Shown here: positions 1-6,355 of the stretch, piece by piece
How positions within the stretch are numbered: the first letter of the stretch is position 1
Layout: each line of letters opens with the position of its first letter
Assembly: GCA_964412845.1 (NCBI GenBank)
Contig: CAYPQM010000194.1
Coordinates: forward strand, 1-10,991
DNA from: JAWWPY01 sp964412845
GTDB taxonomy: Bacteria; Actinomycetota; Actinomycetes; Streptosporangiales; Streptosporangiaceae
Direction of reading: 5' to 3'
DNA: 10,991 bases
Translations under genes and position numbers: made by a program
Notes under the pieces: generated by a model
The model's database searches: none
What the model was told of the DNA's origin: nothing
What the model saw: only the letters and a program-made list of their open reading frames with translations

Positions 1-38
1 TCCGCGTTCATCGTGCGCCACACCCAGAGGGCAGGGGA

Positions 39-803
39 TCACGCCTGCTGGCACGCCCTGGTTTTCCGCCTGCCGTGTGCGTACCGCTGGACGAACCGGC
101 GCACGATGGCAGGCGGGTGGGTGACGTCGCTGCGGAGGGCCAGCACCTTGAGTTCGTCGGCCTGCCCGGGGTCGAAATAGCCAGCGTGCTTGTAGACGTC
201 GATCCGGGTGCACAGGCCCGCCGCGTCCAGTTCGGGATGGAACTGGGTGGCGTAGACGTGGCAGCCGATCCGGAACGCCTGGACCGGGCAGGCGGGGGAG
301 CTCGCGAGCAGGGCGGCATGGCGCGGCAGCCGGCTGACCGCTTCCTTGTGGCCGACGAATGCGTCGAACGTGCCAGGCAGCCCGCGCAGCAGCAGGTCTT
401 GCCGGCCCTCGCGGGTGAGGGTGACCGGGACGATACCGACCGGTTCGGCATACCGCCGGTCGATCACCGCCCCCTGGTGGCTGCCGAGTGTCCCGATGCC
501 GTAGCAGGCCCCCAGGAACGGGAAATCCGCGCTGATCACCCTGTCCAGCAGCCCGCGCAGGTCGGCCTCGACCCGCCGCTGCACGAGCGATTTCGACCGC
601 TCTGCGTCGCTGGAGTTGAATGGGCCGCCGCCGAGGAAAATCCCCGACCAGTCCCGCAGGTCGATGTCGCCCAGCGCCCGCTGCTCCAGCCGGAACCGGC
701 GCAGCTGGCCTTCGGCCAGCCCGCCGAAGGCCACAAACGACTCATACTCGTTATCCGCGGCGGCATCCTCGGCCCGGGTCGCCAGCAGCAGGAACGGTTT
801 CAC
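39..803 (-). CDS. Class I glutamine amidotransferase (GMP synthase-like GATase1 domain protein)
   Basis: This 254-residue protein is a standalone class I glutamine amidotransferase. Such domains release ammonia from glutamine through a Cys-His-Glu triad. The nucleophile elbow is GACYGIG (Cys100), and FHPE near residues 188-191 supplies His189 and Glu191, so the triad looks complete. GGGPFNSSD near residue 58 fits the oxyanion/substrate loop of the family. No synthetase domain is attached, so the ammonia acceptor is unknown. Relatives annotated as GMP synthase-like amidotransferases sometimes act on gamma-glutamyl compounds. The GTG start at 803 has no Shine-Dalgarno site, but a TANNNT box lies at -12 to -7, which suggests a leaderless mRNA. 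It is divergent from the NTF2-like gene. The family is confident; the substrate is not known. Confidence 0.87.
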   Translation of the reverse strand: MKPFLLLATRAEDAAADNEYESFVAFGGLAEGQLRRFRLEQRALGDIDLRDWSGIFLGGGPFNSSDAERSKSLVQRRVEADLRGLLDRVISADFPFLGACYGIGTLGSHQGAVIDRRYAEPVGIVPVTLTREGRQDLLLRGLPGTFDAFVGHKEAVSRLPRHAALLASSPACPVQAFRIGCHVYATQFHPELDAAGLCTRIDVYKHAGYFDPGQADELKVLALRSDVTHPPAIVRRFVQRYAHGRRKTRACQQA

Positions 804-809
804 GAGATA

Positions 810-815
810 ACACTA
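810..815 (-). promoter_or_regulatory. Candidate -10 box of a leaderless promoter for the amidotransferase gene
   Basis: Read on the minus strand the hexamer is TAGTGT. It occupies exactly -12 to -7 relative to the GTG start at 803, so transcription would begin at or beside the start codon. No ribosome-binding site lies between. The TANNNT-plus-leaderless arrangement is common in actinomycetes. No convincing -35 element is visible 16-18 bp upstream, so the call rests on the spacing alone. Confidence 0.4.
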
Positions 816-885
816 GTGACCTCGGCCGCTGGCCCAGGCTGGCGGGCTGAGGCGCTCGCCGCAGGTGGCGGGTATTTTGGGGCAT

Positions 886-1353
886 GTGACCACGGCGATC
901 GCGCAGTTCATGCGGGAGCTGGAACGGGTGTGGGACGAGCACCGGGAAGCGTCCCTGCTGCGCCGTGATCTGGACGCGTCGCTGGCGCACCTGGCGGCCG
1001 AGCCGTCGATCCGGCACATCCCGGCCATGACCGGCGCCGCCGGACGCCCGGCGTTCGAGCGGTTCTACGCCGAGCAGTTTCTTCCGCACGTGCCCGTGGA
1101 CCTGGTCGTCACGAGGATGTCCCGGACTGTGGACCGGTTCCAGCTGGCCGACGAGACGATGGTGTCGTTCACGCACGACCAGGAGATGCCGTGGCTGCTG
1201 CCCGGGGTCAGTCCCACGTACCGGCGGGCTGAAGTGCTTTCCATCGCCATCGTCGGCTTCGAGCGTGGCCGGATCTGCTCCCAGCGGATCCTGTGGGACC
1301 ACGCCACGCTGGCCGTCCAGCTCGGCATCCCCCGTCTCGCCGCGGCGGGCTAG
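886..1353 (+). CDS. NTF2/SnoaL-like domain protein
   Basis: This protein of about 155 residues resembles SnoaL-like members of the nuclear transport factor 2 superfamily, which fold as a cone-shaped alpha+beta barrel. Visible family features are the N-terminal helix with RVWDEH, a TGAAGRPAFERFYAEQF segment (about 49-65), the strand pair FTHDQEMPWLLPGVSPT (about 95-111), and a C-terminal ILWDHATLAVQLGIP (about 135-149) that matches the YWDQASVLVQ-type ending of this group. Some relatives are annotated next to or fused with dienelactone hydrolases, but no reaction can be assigned. I chose GTG at 886; an in-frame GTG at 865 would add seven residues and cannot be excluded. It is divergent from the amidotransferase and convergent with the DUF4126 gene. 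Confidence 0.75.
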   Translation: MTTAIAQFMRELERVWDEHREASLLRRDLDASLAHLAAEPSIRHIPAMTGAAGRPAFERFYAEQFLPHVPVDLVVTRMSRTVDRFQLADETMVSFTHDQEMPWLLPGVSPTYRRAEVLSIAIVGFERGRICSQRILWDHATLAVQLGIPRLAAAG

Positions 1354-1357
1354 CCAT

Positions 1358-1381
1358 CGCCGGCCTGGGCACTGACCGGCG
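1358..1381. terminator. Candidate bidirectional terminator hairpin between convergent genes
   Basis: Perfect 6-bp arms, CGCCGG (1358-1363) and CCGGCG (1376-1381), enclose a 12-nt loop in the short gap between the stops of the NTF2-like gene and the convergent DUF4126 gene. There is no T-tract, as is usual for actinomycete hairpin terminators. In such GC-rich DNA a 6-bp stem can arise by chance. Confidence 0.3.
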
Positions 1382-1382
1382 C

Positions 1383-2003
1383 TTACACCCGTTGCCGACG
1401 GTGGGCTCGGCTGGCGTGCTGCTGCAGGCGGCGCTCGCGCCGGTGCCGCCAGGCGCGGCGGATGCGCCTGGCCAGCAGGGCGACTGTGAGCAGGCCGAGC
1501 AGCAGCAGGACCGCCGCGAGCACGGCGGCCGGGACCGGGTGCAGCAGCGCGAAAACGACCATGCCCGCCACCGTCAGGTCCTCCAGCATGCTGGCGATGA
1601 TGTTGCTCACCGGCTCCGGGCTGGTATTGACCCCCAGCCGTACCCCGGTCTTCACCAGGTGGGTGATCAGGGAGGTGCCGCCACCGACTGCCGCCGCGGC
1701 GGCGGCCTGCGGCAAGGAGCCGTGAGCGTGCTGGGCCATCAGCACGCCGATCGCGCCGCCCAGGACGGGCCGCACCGCGGTGTGCGCCAGGTCCCAGGCT
1801 GAGTCAAGGTAGGGAATCTTTCCCGCCACGAACTGGCACAGGAACAGCACCGCCGCCACAGCGAGCACGTCTGACCGCCCCAGGGTGGGCGGCACCGCGG
1901 ACATGTGGCCGAACCTGCCGAGCAGGCCGAGCAGGAGCACTACCGCGTAGGGGTTGATCCCGCTCGCCCAGCCACTGGTGAAGATCAACGGTATGGCGGA
2001 CAC
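1383..2003 (-). CDS. DUF4126 family integral membrane protein
   Basis: This is a 206-residue membrane protein of the DUF4126 family, whose function is not established. Recognisable signatures are SGWASGINPYAVVLLLGLLG (10-29) at the N-terminus, the central DSAWDLAHTAVRPVLGG (67-83), and TGVRLGVNTSPEPVSN (119-134) followed by IASMLED. Hydrophobic stretches near 18-32, 46-60, 76-92, 100-116 and 144-178 suggest several membrane helices. The C-terminal 30 residues are very rich in arginine and probably cytoplasmic. The open frame extends upstream to a GTG at 2081. I prefer the GTG at 2003 because GAGG lies 7 nt upstream and the protein then begins where the family does. It lies about 130 bp downstream of the methyltransferase on the same strand. 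Confidence 0.83.
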   Translation of the reverse strand: MSAIPLIFTSGWASGINPYAVVLLLGLLGRFGHMSAVPPTLGRSDVLAVAAVLFLCQFVAGKIPYLDSAWDLAHTAVRPVLGGAIGVLMAQHAHGSLPQAAAAAAVGGGTSLITHLVKTGVRLGVNTSPEPVSNIIASMLEDLTVAGMVVFALLHPVPAAVLAAVLLLLGLLTVALLARRIRRAWRHRRERRLQQHASRAHRRQRV

Positions 2004-2067
2004 CAGATGGCCTCGATTCCCGCGCCAAGGCGTTGCAGACCAGCACGACTCTACTGAAATGACCTGC

Positions 2068-2093
2068 CCGGCGGCAGGCACGGGATCCGCCGG
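2068..2093 (-). terminator. Candidate hairpin downstream of the methyltransferase gene
   Basis: Perfect 7-bp arms, CCGGCGG (2068-2074) and CCGCCGG (2087-2093), with a 12-nt loop lie about 40 bp beyond the methyltransferase stop and upstream of the DUF4126 start. There is no T-tract. It could end or attenuate transcription between these two same-strand genes. Confidence 0.3.
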
Positions 2094-2132
2094 TGCTGGG
2101 CGGCATGATCAATGCGTGCGTCGAGGCGGACG

Positions 2133-2891
2133 TCAGGTGCGGCAGGTCACTGCCCACGCGGTGGCGCTGATCTCGACCGGGTCGGCTGGCAGGAGGTGGC
2201 GGCAGTGTTCCCGCAGGGCGGCCTGGCGCTCCGGGGCCAGGGCTGCCACATAGGCCCCGGCCGGGCCGACTCCGAGGGTGAACGGTTCCCACCACTGCGC
2301 GAAACTGGCATGCCGGACGCGGACCGTCAGCGCGCTGGCTTGCGCCTGGCCGAGTCCGGCCTGCGCGAAGAGCTTGGCCAGATCCCCTTCGTGCACACCG
2401 GCCAGGCCCGACTCGTCATCCGCCGCCGGGTCCAGCTCGCGCACCGCCTGCCAGAACGCGGTCAGCGGCCCGCGGCCACTGCCGTGATCCCACACGCAGG
2501 CGGCGACCACGCCGCCCGGCCGGGTAACCCGGCTCATCTCGCGCAGTCCGGCCACCGGATCAGCCATGAAGTGAACAACCAGCTGGGCCATCGCGGCATC
2601 AAAGGCGTCATCGGGGAACGGCAGCTGCTCAGCCGCTGACATCCGGACATCCACGCCGGGCAGCCGCTCGCGGACCGCGGCGGCAAACGGCGCCGACGGC
2701 TCCACCGCGCATACCGCGTCCGCGCCCAGGCGGCCGGCCAGTTCGGCCGTCAGCGCGCCCGGCCCGCATCCCACATCCAGCGCCCGCTGCCCGTGGCGGG
2801 CACCAGCCAGATCAGCGAACTGCGCGGCCAGCGGCTCGGAGTAGCGCCCCATGAACCGCATATACGCGCCCGCGCTGACATCGAAGCTCAC
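2133..2891 (-). CDS. Class I SAM-dependent methyltransferase
   Basis: This 252-residue protein is a Rossmann-fold methyltransferase of the Methyltransf_11/UbiE-like type. LDVGCGPG (38-45) is the glycine-rich SAM loop (motif I). The acidic residue after strand 2 is Glu64 in AVEPS. AAEQLPFPDDAFDAAMAQLVVHF (87-108) is the usual motif II region, and VTRPGGVVAACVWD (122-135) is motif III with the following strand. The C-terminal part (about 150-240) probably forms the substrate cap, so the substrate cannot be read from sequence. I place the start at GTG 2891, because FDVSAGAYMRFMGRYSEPLA is a typical N-terminus for this group. The frame stays open much further upstream, but that extension is low-complexity and antisense to another candidate gene. 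Confidence 0.88.
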   Translation of the reverse strand: MSFDVSAGAYMRFMGRYSEPLAAQFADLAGARHGQRALDVGCGPGALTAELAGRLGADAVCAVEPSAPFAAAVRERLPGVDVRMSAAEQLPFPDDAFDAAMAQLVVHFMADPVAGLREMSRVTRPGGVVAACVWDHGSGRGPLTAFWQAVRELDPAADDESGLAGVHEGDLAKLFAQAGLGQAQASALTVRVRHASFAQWWEPFTLGVGPAGAYVAALAPERQAALREHCRHLLPADPVEISATAWAVTCRT

Positions 2892-2974
2892 CCCAGCGAA
2901 CCTACTCGCGCGGGCTCCGGCCGTGAAGCACCTCCCGTCACCCGCCTGGCGTGCCTCCGGCCGAGGAACTGGCG

Positions 2975-3271
2975 ATGTCCCGTGGCAGGGAAGATGGGGG
3001 GATGGGTCCCACGCCAGGCAGTCCCGCCGCCGACCGGCCGCGGGAGTGGCTGGCGTTGCCTGGCGGCCGGATCCGGCCCGTGGTCTCGGCCCCGTGCCCG
3101 GGCGGCCCGGCCGAGTTGCTGACGCCTGCCGCGTGGCTGGCCCGCCTGCAGCCGTCCTGCCAGTGCGGTCGGCCGCGTCTCGGCTCCGGCCGGACCTGTG
3201 GCGGCGTGGACTGCGTCGCCCGGTTGCGCGGACAGGAGGACGGTACCCCAGGTCCGGATAGTGACCGGTGA
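2975..3271 (+). CDS. Small cysteine-containing hypothetical protein (possible zinc-binding)
   Basis: This is a candidate protein of 98 residues with no family I recognise. The G/C bias at third positions across the frame is strong, which favours real coding over the overlapping minus-strand frame. GAGGA lies 7-8 nt before the ATG at 2975; an internal ATG at 3002 is the alternative start. After a polar N-terminus comes a compact region beginning LALPGGRIRPVV, then a lone Cys, then LLTPAAWLARLQPS. It is followed by a CQC pair and, 12 residues on, a CGGVDC pair ending in ARLR. The CxC...CxxxxC spacing could hold a metal ion or disulfides, but no zinc site is proven. It is divergent from the methyltransferase and convergent with the NUDIX gene. 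Confidence 0.5.
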   Translation: MSRGREDGGMGPTPGSPAADRPREWLALPGGRIRPVVSAPCPGGPAELLTPAAWLARLQPSCQCGRPRLGSGRTCGGVDCVARLRGQEDGTPGPDSDR

Positions 3272-3327
3272 TCATCCACGGAGCTGAGCACCGGGTGCGA
3301 CCATCCGGTCCGCCGCGCGGCAGGTGG

Positions 3328-3945
3328 CTACTTCCAGGCGAATACTGGCTGCTCGAAATGCGACACCCTGACGGTGCGGCCGTGCAGGGCCACCTGGCAG
3401 AACTGAAAGATGATCGCCGCGGTCGGCGCGTGCAGATAGGAGCCAAGCAACGGCAGCTGAATGACGGGTGCCGCGGACTCGGGAATGCGCAGCAGCCGGG
3501 GCGGGACGTCAAAGTCGGCCAGCGGGATCACGTGTATCTGAGCGACCTCGGAGGCCGGCCCGCTCATCGCCGGGCTGACCGGGCCGCCCCAGACAACCAC
3601 CGGAGTAATCAGGTACCCGGACCGCGTGACGTAGTCATCGAGTATCCCCAGGACATCGTCCGGCGCGACCTGCACGCCCGTCTCTTCGAGCAGTTCCCGC
3701 CGCGCCGCGTCTTCGACTGACTCACCCGCCTCGCGGCCTCCTCCGGGGAGCGCCCACTGCCCAGCGTGGCTGCGCAAGTTCCGCGCTCTCCTGGTGATCA
3801 GCAGGGAGCGCACATCGTGCTCGAGCACGATGCAGACGGCGACCGACGCGGCCTTCAGTCCCGCGCCCGACCCCCCGATGCGGGTGAGACGGGCCAGGTT
3901 CGCGGCCATCGCAGTCCTGTCCTGCGCGGGGGACTGGGCTACCAT
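3328..3945 (-). CDS. NUDIX hydrolase, CoA pyrophosphatase-like
   Basis: This protein of about 205 residues carries a complete NUDIX box, G-x5-E-x7-RELLEETGV, at about residues 69-91. NUDIX enzymes hydrolyse nucleoside diphosphate-linked compounds using a divalent metal bound by the box glutamates. Just before the box, LLITRRARNLRSHAGQWALPGG resembles the segment preceding the box in CoA pyrophosphatases of the NudL type, so cleavage of CoA or acyl-CoA diphosphate is a reasonable guess. Start choice is uncertain: GTG 3981, ATG 3945 and ATG 3909 are all in frame and all in G/C-biased coding sequence. AGGCGG precedes 3945, and AGGA lies 5 nt before 3909. It lies about 77 bp downstream of the XRE gene on the same strand and could be reached by readthrough. 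Confidence 0.87.
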   Translation of the reverse strand: MVAQSPAQDRTAMAANLARLTRIGGSGAGLKAASVAVCIVLEHDVRSLLITRRARNLRSHAGQWALPGGGREAGESVEDAARRELLEETGVQVAPDDVLGILDDYVTRSGYLITPVVVWGGPVSPAMSGPASEVAQIHVIPLADFDVPPRLLRIPESAAPVIQLPLLGSYLHAPTAAIIFQFCQVALHGRTVRVSHFEQPVFAWK

Positions 3946-4022
3946 CGCGTGCCGCCTTTGCCGGTGACCGGGCTGGCTCACACCCTACGGCGCGGAACGG
4001 GCACCGCCGCAGGTGCGGCCGG

Positions 4023-4289
4023 TCAGCCGGGCGGACCCGGCTGCTCGCCGTAGAGCTCCTGCGACAGGGGCGTCATCGGGGTGAGGCTGAAGATCGCTTC
4101 GACGGGGAGCCGGAACAGCTCGGCGATGCTGAGGGCAAGTTCCAGGCTGGGATTGTAGTCGCCGCGTTCGATGTAGCCGATGGTCTGGTAGTTGACATCG
4201 AGCTGGTCAGCGATCTGCTTGCGGGACAGGCCCCGCTCAGTACGCAACACGGCCAGCCGGTTGTGGACCCGGCGCTGGCTGTCAGGCAT
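4023..4289 (-). CDS. XRE/Cro-CI family helix-turn-helix regulator
   Basis: This 88-residue protein is essentially a single XRE DNA-binding domain. The five-helix HTH spans about residues 10-68. LSRKQIADQLDV (21-32) and NYQTIGYIERGDYNPSLELA (33-52) form the helix-turn-helix and the conserved ERG-Y-PSL loop. The tail LFRLPVEAIF is typical of short regulators that sit next to small membrane proteins. Its ATG overlaps the stop of the upstream membrane-protein gene by 8 nt, so the pair is co-transcribed and probably translationally coupled. It has no sensing domain, so a signal may come through the partner protein. The inverted repeat over the operon's -10 box is a plausible autoregulatory operator. 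Confidence 0.92.
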   Translation of the reverse strand: MPDSQRRVHNRLAVLRTERGLSRKQIADQLDVNYQTIGYIERGDYNPSLELALSIAELFRLPVEAIFSLTPMTPLSQELYGEQPGPPG

Positions 4290-4755
4290 CGGCGGGCCGG
4301 TCGGTCTCGATCCAGGCGAGCATGAGCGAAGGCAGCGCGGGGATGTAGACGATCACCCACATCAGCGCGGGCAGCAGGGTGTCCGGGCCGAGCAGCAGGG
4401 TGTTGCCGTCGGTGAGGTAGATCTCGGTGATGGCGGCCGCGACGATCAGGGTGGTGGCCAGAAGGCGATGCGAGGCGGCGTAGGCCTGCTGGCGCAGGCC
4501 GAGATCGCGCTCGTCGAGCCGGGCCCGCCGGCCGTCGATGCGGCCGCGTGCGTAGCCGTAGGCCAGGAGCAGAGCCGTGACGGCGGGCAGCAAGGCGAGC
4601 AGGAAGAGGGCCAGGATCAGCCACCGGTTCAGCGTCGTGTGCTTGAGTGCCACCAGCAGTGCGACCGCGACGGGATAACCGGCCAGGCCCGCGGTGACCA
4701 GCAGACGCCGCCGTGCTCGGGGCAGGTACTCGATTCGCGCGGTGCGTGTGTTCAT
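4282..4755 (-). CDS. Small four-helix membrane protein, partner of the XRE regulator
   Basis: This 157-residue protein has hydrophobic segments at about 19-38, 45-67, 97-113 and 122-147. A charged central loop (68-96) contains the motif ARLDERDLGLRQQAYAASHRL. A DER-x-x-x-x-x-x-A loop between helix pairs is a feature of DUF2178-like membrane proteins encoded beside short XRE regulators. The family match is my inference. There is no catalytic motif or signal peptidase site. The start ATG has a good ribosome site, GAGGTGG, 6 nt upstream. The stop overlaps the XRE start. By analogy with such pairs, it may modulate or be controlled by the regulator; its molecular role is unknown. Confidence 0.82.
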   Translation of the reverse strand: MNTRTARIEYLPRARRRLLVTAGLAGYPVAVALLVALKHTTLNRWLILALFLLALLPAVTALLLAYGYARGRIDGRRARLDERDLGLRQQAYAASHRLLATTLIVAAAITEIYLTDGNTLLLGPDTLLPALMWVIVYIPALPSLMLAWIETDRPADA

Positions 4756-4794
4756 GTCAGGCCACCTCGGCTATCTTGGATCTACTACGAGATA

Positions 4795-4808
4795 TTGTGA
4801 CTATACAA
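4795..4808. promoter_or_regulatory. Candidate operator overlapping the -10 box
   Basis: TTGT (4795-4798) and ACAA (4805-4808) form an inverted repeat with a 6-bp centre that contains most of the -10 hexamer. A second, wider inverted repeat, GATATT (4791-4796) and AATATC (4827-4832), brackets the whole promoter. A dimeric XRE protein bound here would block RNA polymerase. That the operon's own XRE protein binds is inferred from position only. Confidence 0.4.
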
Positions 4809-4828
4809 CACTCTATTGAGCCAGTAAA
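4800..4828 (-). promoter_or_regulatory. Sigma70-type promoter of the membrane protein/XRE operon
   Basis: In a marked AT-rich island on the minus strand, TTTACT (4823-4828) and TATAGT (4800-4805) are separated by exactly 17 bp, a good match to -35 and -10 hexamers. The predicted start site near 4793 leaves a leader of about 37 nt containing the GAGGTGG ribosome site before the ATG at 4755. Confidence 0.6.
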
Positions 4829-4875
4829 TATCTGATTGCTGCAGTTCTCCACGGCGGTGGGTCACGCAGCCCGGA

Positions 4876-5331
4876 CTATCGGGAGCCGGTCGCGCTCCGG
4901 ATCAGTTCGGCCAGCCCGGCGGGCCAGATGACCTCGGCCGTCGTGTCCAGTTCGGCCAGGGTCCACCACCGCCATGCGGCGATGCCATCGGAGGCGTGCA
5001 TCGCGGCGACGTCCCCCATTTCGCGGCGGGCCCGGTCAGTGCGCGCCAGGAACAGGCGTTCGTGCTGCCGGATGATCTGGCCACCGTGTTCCATCGTCCG
5101 CACGTGCCGGTGAATCTCACCCAGCAGGGCAACGTCATCCCAGCCGGTCTCTTCGGCCAGCTCGCGGATCGCGGCGGCCGCATACGACTCACCCGGGTTC
5201 AACCCCCCGCCTGGAGTGGCCCAGTGCCGCCCGTCCGGCGGACCGTTGTCGTATCGCAGCAGCAGGACACGCTCACCTGGGTCGAGCAGGACAACCCGGC
5301 CCGCGCGCCGCAGCCGAACTGTCTCCGCCAT
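4876..5331 (-). CDS. NUDIX hydrolase (second copy, MutT-like)
   Basis: This 151-residue protein is a compact NUDIX hydrolase. The box, G-x5-E-x7-RELAEETGW, lies at residues 42-64 with all metal-ligand glutamates present. It is preceded by RVLLLRYDN and WATPGGGL, usual for short MutT-like enzymes. The C-terminus RWWTLAEL...WPAGLAELI is the common ending of small actinomycete NUDIX proteins. It lacks the LRxHxG segment of the other NUDIX protein in this window, so the two probably have different substrates; none can be assigned here. In-frame ATGs at 5379 and 5370 would add up to 16 residues; I chose 5331 because the domain begins there. The gene stands alone, about 120 bp upstream of the membrane protein/XRE operon. 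Confidence 0.87.
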   Translation of the reverse strand: MAETVRLRRAGRVVLLDPGERVLLLRYDNGPPDGRHWATPGGGLNPGESYAAAAIRELAEETGWDDVALLGEIHRHVRTMEHGGQIIRQHERLFLARTDRARREMGDVAAMHASDGIAAWRWWTLAELDTTAEVIWPAGLAELIRSATGSR

Positions 5332-5443
5332 CCCGGACCCAGCTAGGTCCCCGGGCTCGAGTGGATGCATGCTTCTCATTGTGCCGGGCGCTCTGGCCCG
5401 CGCCCCGGCCGGTCAAGCCGCGCCCAGGGGATGTGTTCGGCGG

Positions 5444-5459
5444 GCCGCCGGGCGGCGGC
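5444..5459 (-). terminator. Candidate hairpin after the lipid kinase gene
   Basis: GCCGCC (5444-5449) and GGCGGC (5454-5459) form a perfect 6-bp stem with a 4-nt loop, beginning 2 nt beyond the stop of the lipid-kinase gene. There is no T-tract. The position right after the stop suits a terminator, but the repeated GGC context makes chance formation likely. Confidence 0.35.
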
Positions 5460-5461
5460 TG

Positions 5462-6355
5462 CTAGCTGGCCGGGACGCGTACCAGCAGCGCGCCGGGGCG
5501 CAGCGTGATGGTGAGTGACCGGCCCGGGGTGATCATCTCGCCGTCGACCTCTCGCGGGAGCTCTGCGTCCGTGTGGATCTCGATCCGGCGGGCCCGGTAC
5601 CGTTCGAGCTGGCGGTCGTCGCGGGGGCTGCGGGCGAGCACGCGGTGCGCTACCCGGCCCCAGCCGAACGGCCCTGTGGGCGCGAGGATCCCCACGTCGA
5701 GCTGGCCGTCGTCCAGCCGGGCACGTGGCAGCAAGGTAAAGCCGCCGGGCAGGAGCCCGGCGTTACCGACCACGACGGACCGGGCGCGCCGGGTCAGCGG
5801 CTCCCCGTCATCGAGGCATACCGTGAACCGGTGCGGCCGCCGGGGAAGGCACGCGATCCCGGCCACCGCGTAGGCAGGCCACCCCAGCCGCCGCTTGAGC
5901 AGGCCGGGCGTGGCGCCCACGACAGCGGCATCCAGGCCCAGGCCGGCCATGGCCACGAACGGCATCCCATCGGCGACGCCGAGATCGATCCAGCGTTCGT
6001 CGCCGCCGAACCCGGCCGCCAGGGCGGCCTGCAGCTGGAATGGCACGCCGAGTGCTCGCGCCGCCAGATTGGCCGTGCCCAGTGGCACGATCGCCAGCGG
6101 GACCCCGGTCCGGGCGAGGGCTTGCGCGCAGGCCCGGACAGTGCCGTCACCGCCCGCCGCGAAGACCAGCCGGGCATCCGCCGCGACCGCGTCCCGGGCC
6201 AGCTCCAGGCCTCCATCCTCCCGGCTGGTCTCCAGAAACCGGGGCTCCCAGCCCGCTGCCGCCGCCGCCGCGCTGAACTGCCGCCGGAACCGGCCCAGAT
6301 CACGGATCCGGGTGCGGTTGACCACTACGGCGACGGGTGGCATATCCGGCAGCAT
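5462..6355 (-). CDS. Diacylglycerol kinase family protein (lipid kinase-like)
   Basis: This 297-residue protein belongs to the DAGK catalytic/YegS-like lipid kinase family, which phosphorylates lipid hydroxyl groups with ATP. The nucleotide-binding motif GGDGTV is at 68-73. PLGTANLAARALG (91-103) corresponds to the conserved PLGTxNDxAR segment, with Leu where many members have Asp. DGE at 271-273 lies in the second domain, as in active family members. The C-terminal beta-rich half is typical. The lipid substrate is unknown. I prefer ATG 6355; ATG 6343 is close by. Either start lies inside the 3' end of the upstream TOPRIM gene, an overlap of 44-56 nt on the same strand. This implies co-transcription and possibly coupled translation. 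Confidence 0.85.
   Translation of the reverse strand: MLPDMPPVAVVVNRTRIRDLGRFRRQFSAAAAAAGWEPRFLETSREDGGLELARDAVAADARLVFAAGGDGTVRACAQALARTGVPLAIVPLGTANLAARALGVPFQLQAALAAGFGGDERWIDLGVADGMPFVAMAGLGLDAAVVGATPGLLKRRLGWPAYAVAGIACLPRRPHRFTVCLDDGEPLTRRARSVVVGNAGLLPGGFTLLPRARLDDGQLDVGILAPTGPFGWGRVAHRVLARSPRDDRQLERYRARRIEIHTDAELPREVDGEMITPGRSLTITLRPGALLVRVPAS

Noticed and set aside
75..968. 297-codon open frame on the plus strand opposite the amidotransferase
   Set aside because: The minus-strand product has a complete catalytic triad. This frame is compositionally a shadow and runs across the divergent start region.
2892..3512. N-terminal extension of the methyltransferase by about 200 residues
   Set aside because: The extension is Arg/Pro/Ser-rich with no domain, overlaps the NUDIX 3' end and covers a better-supported plus-strand small gene. 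The methyltransferase family starts at about 2891.
3961..3971. Odd-centred palindrome CCGGTGACCGG near the NUDIX start
   Set aside because: Five-bp arms of C and G are common by chance in this DNA, and the site may be coding if the GTG at 3981 is used.
4023..4755. Reading the XRE/membrane pair as a toxin-antitoxin system
   Set aside because: The gene order and overlap fit, but the membrane protein is larger than typical membrane toxins, has four helices and a conserved-looking DER loop, and nothing in the sequence indicates toxicity.
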